The notes under the pieces: generated by a model
Told to the model about the DNA's origin: nothing
Database searches by the model: none
Seen by the model: the letters and a program-made list of their open reading frames with translations, nothing else
Translations under genes and position numbers: made by a program
Part shown: piece by piece, positions 9,173-18,024 of the stretch
Layout: every line of letters begins with the position of its first letter
Position numbering within the stretch: position 1 is the first letter of the stretch
NCBI GenBank assembly: GCA_905215935.1
Contig: CAJMRY010000003.1
Location: 124,001-188,000 of the forward strand
Source: an uncultured bacterium
Lineage (GTDB): Bacteria > Bacillota > Clostridia > TANB77 > CAG-508
Reading direction: 5' to 3'
Length of the DNA: 64,000 nucleotides

Positions 9173-10525
9173 TTATAATAACCCTGTCATATATATAGGT
9201 AAAAACACAATATCATTTTCTATTTTCAAATCATCTATATGTAAAATATAATTTGTATATAAATAATCTCTATACTTTGTTCTAAATTTATTTAAAGAAG
9301 AATATGTATAATTTTTACCAGATTTAACTTCTATTGGTGAAACATTATGTTTTGAAGTTATTTTGTCTTTAGCAATTAAAAAGTCTATTTCCATATTATT
9401 AGAGCTATCATTCTTATCATAGTTAAAATAAAAATATAATTTTTTTCCAGATGATACAAGCATTTGAGCTACTATATTTTCCATAATCATTCCTTCATTA
9501 AATGATAACTTATTAAATAATATATTTTTATAAACTTCTTCATCAACAAGTCCTTTTTCATCAAAAGCAAGTGAAATAAGAAGTCCTGTATCTCCCATAT
9601 AGCATTTTAATGCACTAGATTCTCTATTTAATCGTAAACCTATATTGGGTTCTGTAGTGTTATATGCAATATTTACAATCATTGATTCTTGTAACCAAAA
9701 AAATGCACCTTTATAATCCCTATATCTTGCATCTTTTTCGATAGAACTAAATTTAAATCTTTTTTCATGTTTATGTAATTGTGATGGAATTTCTTCAAAA
9801 ATACTTTGAACTTTATTTGAATCATCTCCACCATATTTCACTATATCATCTTTATATAAATTTAATATATCTCTTTTTATTAAATCTACTTCTTTAAAAT
9901 TTTGGGTATTTACATATTTATTAACAGCTTGAGGCATGCCTCCTACTATTAAGTATTGTTTAAAATAATCCATTGCTTCTCTATGCATTAATTGACCTAA
10001 AGGCTTTTTTTCGTTAAAACATGTCTTAATTAAATTCATCAAATTATTATTACCAACAGCCCATAAAAATTCTTCAAAATCCATAGGATACATATTTATA
10101 TGACGTTCTTCTGATGGTATTAAAATATTTTCTACATTTTTTTTAAGAGAAATTAATGAACCTGTTTCAATATAATCATATCTTCCATCTGCAACAAGAT
10201 ATTTTATAGCACTTCTAGCTCGTGGATATAATTGAATTTCATCAAATATAATTAATGTATCACGTTCATATAAATCTACTTTATAATAACTAGATAAATA
10301 CATAAAAAATATATCCAATTTTTCTAGATAATTATCAAATAATTCTTTTATATCTTTTCCTGCTTTGTTAAAATCAATTAATATATAAGATTTATAATTT
10401 TCTTTTGCAAATTGTTCTACAATATAACTTTTACCAATACGTCTTGCACCATCAATTAAAAGTGCTACTTCGCCATTACTTTCTTTTTTCCATTTTAATA
10501 ATTCATCATAAATTTTTCTTTTCAT
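9173..10525 (-). CDS. AAA ATPase with DUF4143 nuclease-like C-terminus
   Basis: A 450-residue P-loop ATPase of the archaeal/bacterial ATPase plus DUF4143 type. Walker A is GARRIGKS (residues 26-33), Walker B is LIIFDEIQ (about 90-97) and the sensor-like YIETGSLISL follows. The C-terminal half has EMDFLI-like (here EIDFLI) and PIEVKSGK, the signature of a restriction-endonuclease-like fold. Such genes are common, often mobile, and their role is not settled. Transcribed alone, no CGG in phase. Confidence 0.82.
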   Translation of the reverse strand: MKRKIYDELLKWKKESNGEVALLIDGARRIGKSYIVEQFAKENYKSYILIDFNKAGKDIKELFDNYLEKLDIFFMYLSSYYKVDLYERDTLIIFDEIQLYPRARSAIKYLVADGRYDYIETGSLISLKKNVENILIPSEERHINMYPMDFEEFLWAVGNNNLMNLIKTCFNEKKPLGQLMHREAMDYFKQYLIVGGMPQAVNKYVNTQNFKEVDLIKRDILNLYKDDIVKYGGDDSNKVQSIFEEIPSQLHKHEKRFKFSSIEKDARYRDYKGAFFWLQESMIVNIAYNTTEPNIGLRLNRESSALKCYMGDTGLLISLAFDEKGLVDEEVYKNILFNKLSFNEGMIMENIVAQMLVSSGKKLYFYFNYDKNDSSNNMEIDFLIAKDKITSKHNVSPIEVKSGKNYTYSSLNKFRTKYRDYLYTNYILHIDDLKIENDIVFLPIYMTGLL

Positions 10526-10704
10526 ATTCGTTTTCTCCTTTTGATAAATTATAGCTTTTATTACATTTTATCACATATCCATTATTTTTTTCAAGTTGTT
10601 TTACCTCATATCCGCCATTTTTTTATATTGAATTTTACACTTTTCCTTATTTTTCGATATTATTTTGAAAAATTAATTATTGCAATATAAAAATCTAGGT
10701 ATAA

Positions 10705-10748
10705 AAAAGAATGGATTTTTACTTTTGTAGCATTCCATTCTCTCTTTT
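10705..10748 (-). terminator. Terminator after the 10819-11073 gene
   Basis: AAAGAATGGA and TCCATTCTCTCTTTTTTT arms; closely similar to the hairpin at 8491-8531. The remaining gap 10526-10704 shows no gene. Confidence 0.6.
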
Positions 10749-10818
10749 TTTATATTATTAACTTAAATCTAATAGTAAATTGCCAATATCTTTTCTTCAG
10801 CAATATTAAACTATATTA

Positions 10819-11073
10819 CTAATCCTGATTTTTAAAAGGGTGTTTCAATTTATCTTTGATTCCTGTTCCTATTATTTGCATTACAATTTCATATACCTTA
10901 TTTGCTTCTTGTTCTTCAATCTTTAGTTTTTCTTTAAATTCTACTATCATTTTTTCTTTACTTTTCTTTCCTATAATAAATGTATCTTCAATTATGCTAT
11001 TAATTAAATTACATTTTCTTTCATCATAATTAGTTTGCTTTGATAATTTTTCTATAAATTCTTTTTTATCCAT
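10819..11073 (-). CDS. Small helical protein, unknown function
   Basis: An 84-residue charged protein beginning MDKKEFIEKLSKQTNYDERKC. I prefer ATG 11073, which sits 8 nt after AAAGG. The start resembles the first helices of HU-type proteins, but the DNA-binding arm is absent. It follows the ABC permease gene by about 40 nt on the same strand and is probably co-transcribed. Function unknown. Confidence 0.5.
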   Translation of the reverse strand: MDKKEFIEKLSKQTNYDERKCNLINSIIEDTFIIGKKSKEKMIVEFKEKLKIEEQEANKVYEIVMQIIGTGIKDKLKHPFKNQD

Positions 11074-11114
11074 TTTCATCACCTTTATCCTTCCTTTTAA
11101 AATTTATTGTATTA

Positions 11115-13460
11115 TTATTCTCCATTTAATAATTTATATGGTTCAATTTTCTTTATTCTAAGTGATAATACTAAAGCAAATATAAATGATAAAATCACAA
11201 ATCCTATTCCCATACATATTACCAATGTAACTGGTATTTCAAAAGTAACTTTCATTACTCCAAACATACTCATTATAAGTGTAAGATATGGATTAACAAT
11301 AAAACATGATACTATGCAAGAAATTATAACTGATAATATAATTGATGGCATAAAACTTATTGCATTTTGAATAATTATATTTTTAGAAGTATAGCCCAAA
11401 GCTTTTAATATTCCGTAGTCCTTCTTTTTACTAATTATTAAAGTTTTTATTAATAAATATAATACTAATAGAATTACTAAACCACATACAGTCAGCATTA
11501 TAACTACCATAGCATTTGAAATTGTTTTAAATACAGATATTGATCCTTTCACTACTTCTTCAAAATTTACAGTTAAAGATATTCTATCACCAAATTCATT
11601 TTTTATTTTTTCTATACATTCATTAACATTACTATTATCTTCTATATCAAAATAATATAGTTTATCATAAGCTGTTCCTAGAATCTTTTCTATTCCATTA
11701 CTTAAAATAACCGCTTCTTGACCATTATTATTTGTTGTCTGAATAAAACCTGTTATTAGAAATTTTTCTTTAATATCTCCTTTTCCAATTTCAATTTCAT
11801 CACCAATATTATAATTATATTTTTTACAATACTTTCCTGATATTGCTATTTCATTATCATATTTTGGTAATCTACCTTTATAACATACATCTTTATTATT
11901 TAACTGCTCTGTGTCATCCATAATATAAGTTACTAATTTAACGTTTTCTGTTTCTACATTTATACCTGATATTAATCTAGTATTATTTACAACATTAAGA
12001 CTCTTTATATAATTGTATACTGATTTATCTGCATCAGAATCTGTACTAATAGCACCATCAAATATTTCAAATGTTAATAAAGATAATTTAGGCCTTACAG
12101 AGAAGTTTTGAAACATTACTAAAGCAATTACTCCTGCAAATACTAAGAAAAATACAATTACAAAAGTTGCTATATTTTGTTTAATATTAGTAAACATTGT
12201 TTTTAAAGCCAAACTTATATTAATTGGTAATTTTGTTTTTTCTAATTCTATCCTATTTTTCTTAAAACTATGTGTTTCTATACCTTCCCTTAAAGCTGTA
12301 ATTGGATGAATTTTATTTATTTTTCTTGCAATAAACAATACTGTTAATATTATAATTGTTATCAAACTAAGTATTGTTATTATTGAAGATACTAAGTTAA
12401 AATTAATTGTATATGGTATACCAATTTGTGATACCATAATTTTTATTACAGAGGGTAGCATTAAATATGATAAAATAATGCCAATTAAACTTCCAACTAT
12501 TGTAATAATTACAAATTGAAGCACAAATGAAAGTTTTATATTTTTACCAGTATAACCAATTGCTTTTATAACTCCTAATGTTTTTATATTTTCCTTAATA
12601 TAATTTGAAATATTGTTTGCTAACATTAAAAATACTATTATTAATATTATTAAACTTAAAACTAAAAAGCTAACTCCTAAAATTATAGAAATAAAAGTTC
12701 TAATATATAATGCATCTTCAAGAGTATAATAATTTATTGTTACTAATGAATTATCTTTAGAAATTTTATTTGATATTTCATTAACAAACTTTGTCTGATC
12801 CACTCCTTGTTTTAAATCAAATTTTATATATATAAATTCCCATGGCCCTCCCCATGTATCTTCTACAATTTTGTTATATGTAATATCATCAACTATAACA
12901 TTTATAGTACCACAATTATATGACCCAGTAATTATATTATTTGTAAAACCTTTTATTTTGAAATTATAGATTTTATCCAATATTTTTAATTCATAGTCAT
13001 CCCCAATATTATAATTTCCGCCTGTATGATATTGGTATGGTAAATATATGTATTCAGATAAAATCGCTAAATCTTCTTCAATAATTTCTGTTTTTCCAAT
13101 TTCACAATTTAAAGCCATTTTGGCATTTTCTAAAAGCACCAATGGAGTTACAGTACCCTCTCCATATGGAGTATCTGTTAAAGCTCCTACAGTTCTTATA
13201 ACTTCATAATTCTGGACATCATCATTTATAAGAGACTCTATATAATCATCTTCAATTTTTGATATATCTCCATTAAGTAATATATATGCATCTTCACTAT
13301 TAAGTTTTATGGCATTTTTTTCTGCATTTCCTGTAAAATCCGTAAAAATCACTAACATTATATTTAAAAAACTAGTTGCTAAAATTATTAATATAATTAA
13401 TCCTATTGTTAGACCTTTGCTATTTCTTATATTGGATTTTGATAGTAACCACTCTTTCAT
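11115..13460 (-). CDS. ABC transporter permease (FtsX/MacB-like)
   Basis: A large permease of about 781 residues. It has an N-terminal membrane segment, a long extracellular region, a three-helix FtsX domain (about 255-400), another membrane segment (about 430), a second extracellular region and a final three-helix FtsX domain (about 650-780). This layout is typical of permeases that export or sense antimicrobial peptides and lipids. I chose ATG 13460 rather than GTG 13469: GGGGTGGTG precedes it, and the ATPase stop lies 2-5 nt upstream. Four CGGs are out of phase and harmless. Confidence 0.85.
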   Translation of the reverse strand: MKEWLLSKSNIRNSKGLTIGLIILIILATSFLNIMLVIFTDFTGNAEKNAIKLNSEDAYILLNGDISKIEDDYIESLINDDVQNYEVIRTVGALTDTPYGEGTVTPLVLLENAKMALNCEIGKTEIIEEDLAILSEYIYLPYQYHTGGNYNIGDDYELKILDKIYNFKIKGFTNNIITGSYNCGTINVIVDDITYNKIVEDTWGGPWEFIYIKFDLKQGVDQTKFVNEISNKISKDNSLVTINYYTLEDALYIRTFISIILGVSFLVLSLIILIIVFLMLANNISNYIKENIKTLGVIKAIGYTGKNIKLSFVLQFVIITIVGSLIGIILSYLMLPSVIKIMVSQIGIPYTINFNLVSSIITILSLITIIILTVLFIARKINKIHPITALREGIETHSFKKNRIELEKTKLPINISLALKTMFTNIKQNIATFVIVFFLVFAGVIALVMFQNFSVRPKLSLLTFEIFDGAISTDSDADKSVYNYIKSLNVVNNTRLISGINVETENVKLVTYIMDDTEQLNNKDVCYKGRLPKYDNEIAISGKYCKKYNYNIGDEIEIGKGDIKEKFLITGFIQTTNNNGQEAVILSNGIEKILGTAYDKLYYFDIEDNSNVNECIEKIKNEFGDRISLTVNFEEVVKGSISVFKTISNAMVVIMLTVCGLVILLVLYLLIKTLIISKKKDYGILKALGYTSKNIIIQNAISFMPSIILSVIISCIVSCFIVNPYLTLIMSMFGVMKVTFEIPVTLVICMGIGFVILSFIFALVLSLRIKKIEPYKLLNGE

Positions 13461-13462
13461 AA

Positions 13463-14225
13463 TCACCACCCCATTCTCACTAAGAAATCTGAAAGCCTTT
13501 TATTTCTTTCATCATCATTTTTACTATATTTTTCTAAGTTGCATTCACCTGCTACTTGACCATCTTTTATATAAATTATTCTATTTCCTCTTCTAGCTGA
13601 ATTAATATCATGTGTAACCATTACAATAGATTGACCTGCTTCATTAAAAGATGTAAATAAATCTAATACATCTGCTCCTGTTTTCGAATTAAGTGCACCT
13701 GTTGGTTCATCCGCAAATAGGACATTTGGATTATTTATTAATGCTCTTGCAATTCCAACACGTCCGAGCTTCTCCTCCAGATATTTGAGTTGGAAATTTT
13801 TTTGCATATTCCTTTTTGATATTTACTTTTTCTAATAAATTATAAGCATTTGCAATAATTTCTTTTTTATTTTTTTTGACTAATAAACCACTTGATAATA
13901 TATTATCCATTATGCTCATTGAATCTACTAAATAAATTGCCTGAAAAACAAATCCACAATTTTTTCTTCTAAACAATGATAAATTATCTTGATTTAATTT
14001 AGCAATATTTAAATCATTAAAATAGATATTTCCAAGTGTTGGTTTATCCATTCCAGATAATGCATATAATAAAGTAGATTTACCAGCACCACTTGGACCC
14101 ATTATTACTGTAAAGTCTCCTTCATAAATTTCTAAATCAATATTACTTAATACATGTTGCATAACTCCATTATTAGAAAAAGTTTTGCATAGTTTTTCGG
14201 TTTTTATTAAAACTTTTTTATCCAT
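13463..14225 (-). CDS. ABC transporter ATP-binding protein (recoded)
   Basis: A 253-residue ATPase, partner of the adjacent permease. Walker A is GPSGAGKSTLL (about 40-50), Q-loop FVFQAIYLV, signature SGGEAGRVGIARAL, Walker B VLFADEPTGALNS, H-loop MVTHD. The zero frame is lost at CGG 13764-13766, in the middle of the signature (GGEA-R-T-C-W). Skipping C gives GGEAG-RVGIARA. ATG 14225 follows AAGGAGG. The shift lies in a motif required for ATP hydrolysis, so without recoding no active transporter would be made. Confidence 0.88.
13764..13766 (-). other. CGG +1 recoding site, ABC ATPase
   Basis: Zero frame GAA GCT CGG ACG TGT; +1 gives GAA GCT GGA CGT GTT, restoring the ABC signature motif and the rest of the protein. 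Confidence 0.9.
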
Positions 14226-14299
14226 TATTAATTCCTCCTTAAAGTTTCCCCGAGAATTGTGATTACAAATCATCTGATTTCTTTGAACCTTATAAAATT

Positions 14300-14353
14300 A
14301 TTATACAAAAATAATTCTTAAGAGACTTTAAGTATTTCTTAAATAATTCTTAA
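14300..14353 (-). promoter_or_regulatory. Promoter with TTAAGAA repeats ahead of the ABC genes
   Basis: On the minus strand TATAAT (14300-14305) is preceded by TTAAGA/TTAAAG copies at about 14317, 14326, 14338 and 14349, the last two spaced 11 bp. Similar TTAAGAA sequence lies upstream of the response regulator gene (about 16320). This suits an OmpR-type regulator binding direct repeats. Confidence 0.45.
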
Positions 14354-15589
14354 ATATATTGTTGTGTTAAAACCTGGATTCTCATTTTTAATTTCTAAAT
14401 TGCCATTCATTTTCCTTAATAATTCTTTAGATATGTATAATCCTAAACCTGCACCCTCAATACTTCCTGTGTTTGTACCTCTTTTAAATTTTTCAGTTAA
14501 CAAAGGTACTTCTTCATCATTTATAGTATTTCCAAAATCTCTAATTGAAACTACTAAATATTCATTTTCTATAAATATTTTTGTTTCTATTTTTGTATTT
14601 GCATATTTATACGAATTTGCAAATATATTGTCAAATACTTGTTGCAAGCGTAATCTATCTCCAAAAATTTTGCATTCTGGTACAGAATATTCATTATTTC
14701 TATTCAAATAATCTGCATTATCAATTAGTTCTTTTATTATATTGCTTTTAAGTTCTATTGGATTAATATTAAGTTCCTCTAATTCCTCTAAAGTTGCATT
14801 AAATAAATTAGTTACTAATATATTAATTTGATCAGATTTTTGATTTATTGATTTAAAACATTCTTTAGTTTTTTCATCATTTGAAATTGCTAGACCTAGT
14901 TCGGAAGATGATTTTATAGAAGCTATTGGAGTTTTTATATCATGACTTAGTTTAGCCACTAATTCCTTTTTATCTTCAATAGTCTTTTTTTCAGCTATTC
15001 TAGCTTTTTTTATTTCAGATCTCATTATATCAAAAGCTTCGGTAAAAGCTCCAAAATTATTTTTTCTATCCATTTCTAATGGAATATCTAAATTTCCATT
15101 AGATACTCTGATAGCAAAATTTTTCATCTTATTAAAAGGCTCTAATATTTTTTTATATAAAACTATGTAATATATTATTAATGCTATTAGTTGTATGCTT
15201 GAAACCCAAATAATAATATTAATATAAATATTATTATTTCGATTAACAATACCTTTAACATCATTACATATAATAATTTTTCCTTTGACTTCGTTATCAA
15301 TAATCAAATCTATTATTGTATCTCTATTTTTATAAGCTTCATTTAAAGACTGACTTAACTCATCTTTAGTTTTATAAATTAAATTCCCACTATTGTCTAT
15401 TACTGTATAATCAAAATATTTAGGATATTTAGAAGTATCACCATAGCTTTCTTTTATACTACTTACTAATTCATTTATTTTAATTACATCATTCGAATAC
15501 TCTGTTTTTTCTTTTATATTATATATAACTACAAATAATTCGAAAACAAAAGTAAATATAATAAATAAAATTAAATATCTTCTTTTCAT
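14339..15589 (-). CDS. Sensor histidine kinase
   Basis: A 416-residue membrane kinase with membrane segments at about residues 4-20 and 125-148, a HAMP-like linker, the phosphoacceptor motif KLSHDIKTPIASI (about 213), and an ATPase domain with FANSYKYA (N box) and GAGLGLYISKELL (G box). It starts 4-8 nt after the response regulator stop, so the two are translationally linked. Together with the next two genes it forms a two-component plus ABC transporter module, the common arrangement for cell-envelope stress or peptide antibiotic response. Confidence 0.9.
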   Translation of the reverse strand: MKRRYLILFIIFTFVFELFVVIYNIKEKTEYSNDVIKINELVSSIKESYGDTSKYPKYFDYTVIDNSGNLIYKTKDELSQSLNEAYKNRDTIIDLIIDNEVKGKIIICNDVKGIVNRNNNIYINIIIWVSSIQLIALIIYYIVLYKKILEPFNKMKNFAIRVSNGNLDIPLEMDRKNNFGAFTEAFDIMRSEIKKARIAEKKTIEDKKELVAKLSHDIKTPIASIKSSSELGLAISNDEKTKECFKSINQKSDQINILVTNLFNATLEELEELNINPIELKSNIIKELIDNADYLNRNNEYSVPECKIFGDRLRLQQVFDNIFANSYKYANTKIETKIFIENEYLVVSIRDFGNTINDEEVPLLTEKFKRGTNTGSIEGAGLGLYISKELLRKMNGNLEIKNENPGFNTTIYLRII

Positions 15590-15596
15590 AACTTAT

Positions 15597-16268
15597 TTAC
15601 CGATTAAATCGGTATCCCTCCTTCCATACAGTAATAATATATTGTGGATTATTTGGATTTTCTTCTATTTGTTCTCTTAATTTTCTTATATGTACATTCA
15701 AAGTTCCATCTTGAGTAAATTTATCATTCCAAACATTTTGGAATAACTCAAGTTTAGTAACTAATCTTCCTTTGTTGTCAATTAAATATGTTAATAACTT
15801 AAATTCTAAAGACGTTAATTTTATATCTCTATTTTTAACAGAAACTTTTTTATCCATATAATCAACTATTAAATTTCCATCATCATATCTTTTTATATTA
15901 TCTTTTCCATATCTTTTTAAAACCACTTTAACTTTAGCAAGTAATACTCCTAATGAATAAGGCTTTTCAATATAGTCATCTCCTCCTATATTTAAAGCAA
16001 TTATTTTATCATCATCTGTATTTCTAGCAGAAATAAATAAAATTGGTATATCTTTATTTTTTCTTATTTTCTTACATAGTTCAAATCCAGAACCATCAGA
16101 TAAATTTATATCTAAAAGAATTAAAGAGGTATCATTTTCTTTAAAAAATTCATCACATTCATTTTGATTATAACAAGCAAATGATTTTACTCCAAATAAA
16201 TTTAGATATTCACAAGTATTATTTGCAAGCTCAATTTCATCATCAACAATTAAACAATCATATTTCAT
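15597..16268 (-). CDS. OmpR-family response regulator (possible recoded last codon)
   Basis: A 223-residue regulator with phospho-acceptor Asp53 (LLLDINLSDGSG), acidic pocket DD9-10, and a C-terminal winged helix (TLNVHIRKLREQIEENP) ending GYRFN. The last sense codon is CGG (15600-15602) directly before TAA. Read in the zero frame the protein ends N-R; skipping C gives N-G-K and a TAA ending at 15593. Either end is compatible with the family, so this site is not diagnostic. It is the first gene of the four-gene module. Confidence 0.9.
   Translation of the reverse strand: MKYDCLIVDDEIELANNTCEYLNLFGVKSFACYNQNECDEFFKENDTSLILLDINLSDGSGFELCKKIRKNKDIPILFISARNTDDDKIIALNIGGDDYIEKPYSLGVLLAKVKVVLKRYGKDNIKRYDDGNLIVDYMDKKVSVKNRDIKLTSLEFKLLTYLIDNKGRLVTKLELFQNVWNDKFTQDGTLNVHIRKLREQIEENPNNPQYIITVWKEGYRFNR
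15600..15602 (-). other. Ambiguous CGG site at the end of the response regulator gene
   Basis: Reads AAT CGG TAA in frame; the +1 alternative is AAT GGT AAA TAA. Consistent with the rule but does not prove it. Confidence 0.5.
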
Positions 16269-16371
16269 AAAAACACCTCATGAGAATTATATAATGAAAC
16301 TAAGAATAAATCATTAAATATTTCTTAATTTTTATTTAATAATAATATCTTCAATATTATTAAAGTTAAGA

Positions 16372-16402
16372 ATAGGAGATCATATATATTGATCTCCTAT
16401 CA
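16372..16402 (-). terminator. Terminator after the 16410-16622 gene
   Basis: ATAGGAGATCA and TGATCTCCTAT arms with an AT loop, located just past the stop codon. Confidence 0.6.
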
Positions 16403-16409
16403 CAGTTAA

Positions 16410-16622
16410 TTATGGATGTCCTATTGCTAAAATTGGATGTCCCTTTTCTTTCCCTTTTGAATGCGCCTTATACATCGGATAATTGGCTATTATATATTTT
16501 GCCACTTCATCCGCATCACATTCTGGTGGTAAAGAAACCTTTATGCTCCGAAGGACTACATCCCCCATTTGTTGTTGCTGATTCTTAAAAAGCTTAACAA
16601 CATCTTCTGCAATTTTCTCCAT
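16410..16622 (-). CDS. Small orphan protein with zero-frame CGG
   Basis: A 70-residue protein, start ATG 16622 after GGGAGG with 7-nt spacing. It has a helical N-terminus (MEKIAEDVVKLFKNQQQQ), a middle SIKVSLPPECDADEVAKYII, and an end with a repeated GHP (GHPILAIGHP). Codon use is richer in G and C than neighbouring genes. Codon 25 is CGG (16548-16550) in the zero frame; a +1 shift there would give L-G-A and stop. It is therefore one of two exceptions to the CGG rule, possibly recently acquired. The family is not recognised. Confidence 0.55.
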   Translation of the reverse strand: MEKIAEDVVKLFKNQQQQMGDVVLRSIKVSLPPECDADEVAKYIIANYPMYKAHSKGKEKGHPILAIGHP

Positions 16623-16688
16623 ATTATAACCTCCCATACTTTTTAGTACTGAGTTAATTATATCAAAAAAATTACATTTTGTCACCTT

Positions 16689-17123
16689 TTAATAGTATAA
16701 GTTTTTAATAACTTCTAGCGAATACTCTTTATTCTGTTTTGCATCTCTTATAATTTCCATACTTGAATTATAAGCTCTTAATTCTTTACTAGACATATTT
16801 TCTAATTCTTCTATAGAGAACCATTTTACATCTAATATTTCATTTTCATCGTATGATAGCTCTCCAGATATTATATTAGCATTAAATGTTATTTTCATAA
16901 TATCTTTATCTATAAAGTTTTGTATTGAATTAATACTTGTTAGTTCAACATCGTATCCAGTTTCTTCTTTTGCCTCTCTTTTTGCTCCTTCAAAAATTGT
17001 TTCTCCATCATCCAAATGTCCCATAGGAAAATTCCATAGTTTATATATATCTTCTCTTGCTTCTTGAATCATTAAAATTTTCCCATCCTTTTTTATACAT
17101 ACACCAACTACAATTTTTTTCAT
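16689..17123 (-). CDS. NUDIX hydrolase
   Basis: A 144-residue enzyme with the complete Nudix box at residues 35-57 (GHLDDGETIFEGAKREAKEE then TG), which binds a divalent metal and hydrolyses a nucleoside diphosphate linked to another group. The rest is a standard MutT-like fold. The substrate cannot be told. It ends 67 nt upstream of the small 16622 gene and may be co-transcribed with it. Confidence 0.9.
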   Translation of the reverse strand: MKKIVVGVCIKKDGKILMIQEAREDIYKLWNFPMGHLDDGETIFEGAKREAKEETGYDVELTSINSIQNFIDKDIMKITFNANIISGELSYDENEILDVKWFSIEELENMSSKELRAYNSSMEIIRDAKQNKEYSLEVIKNLYY

Positions 17124-17388
17124 TATATCCTCCTTATAAAATTTATTTCTACTTCTGTTACATCAATTTTATATTTAATTGTTTCTTATAAAGATTTAAG
17201 TCAAGAAATAAATATATTATTTTTTTGATTATAACATCACATATTTTTAATTTCAATATAAATAAAACATTATTAAATATATTTTTTGTTGTAATTTTAT
17301 TAGTTATTTTTTATATCTTTATAATTAATATTTATTTAATTTTACAATTTTCTTTATTTATTAGTTATCATAATTTTTTTTCAAATAA

Positions 17389-17417
17389 TTGATATAACAA
17401 CATTTTTATGTTAAAAT
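17389..17417 (+). promoter_or_regulatory. Sigma-A-type promoter of the 17491 gene
   Basis: TTGATA (17389-17394), 17-bp spacer, TAAAAT (17412-17417). The stretch 17124-17388 is AT-rich and shows no gene. A small hairpin (CTACAGAAG/CTTCTGTA) lies in the untranslated leader at about 17443-17466. Confidence 0.6.
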
Positions 17418-17490
17418 AAGAATAAGTTTTTTTAAACTTATCTACAGAAGGACCAATCTTCTGTAAATAAACTGAAAGGATGATTCAGAA

Positions 17491-17904
17491 TTGAAGTTCA
17501 GTAAAAAAAAGAAGGATAAAATGCGGAAGTACCGTATGTCCAGAATAAGAAAGGCTTTCGACTATAATGGATGTTTCAGGAACTGGACTGATTGGGATAC
17601 AGGTGAAGTCTATGAAATAGTAGACAAAGCTATGTCTAAAGATCAGTATTATCTTCTTGTAAAAGCACCAGATGGATATGGAATCTACAAAATGGTTTCT
17701 GACATAATTTCTGAAAGTGTGAAGCTTTCTAATAAGAAACTTCTCCAAGACAGAAAGTTTTTCGAAAATCCGAACAAATGGAAGAAAAAGTCCACAGTTA
17801 AGATTTCTGATGCTGGTAGCTTAACTATCGTTGAAGTAGGCAAACATGAAGAATCGTTTTTTGGAGGACGTAAGGTCGTAATTAGAATCTACGATGCTTA
17901 TTAA
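17491..17904 (+). CDS. Orphan basic protein with zero-frame CGG
   Basis: A 137-residue protein, probably starting at TTG 17491 (AAAGGA about 11 nt upstream). It is basic at the N-terminus (KFSKKKKDKMRKYRMSRIRK) and has a compact domain with DWDTGEVYEIVDKA and YYLLVKAPDGYGIYKM. Codon 12 is CGG (17524-17526) read in the zero frame; a shift there would end translation seven codons later. Codon use differs from neighbours (TAC, TTC, GTC, CGT common). With its own promoter and terminator it looks like an acquired single gene. Function unknown. Confidence 0.6.
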   Translation: MKFSKKKKDKMRKYRMSRIRKAFDYNGCFRNWTDWDTGEVYEIVDKAMSKDQYYLLVKAPDGYGIYKMVSDIISESVKLSNKKLLQDRKFFENPNKWKKKSTVKISDAGSLTIVEVGKHEESFFGGRKVVIRIYDAY

Positions 17905-17907
17905 TTA

Positions 17908-17953
17908 AAAAACATATCTGCTATCATATTGGTCATGGTAGCAGATTTTTTTC
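17908..17953 (+). terminator. Terminator after the 17491 gene
   Basis: ATCTGCTATCA and TGGTAGCAGAT arms followed by TTTTTTT. Confidence 0.8.
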
Positions 17954-18024
17954 TTCTCAAATATTCACATTTTTTCATTATATGATATAATCCATTTATA
18001 AAAATAAGAGATGAAAGGATTATT

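Noticed and set aside
14250..14252. In-frame CGG upstream of the ABC ATPase start
   Set aside because: It lies before ATG 14225, which has a good ribosome site; the upstream frame is not coding.
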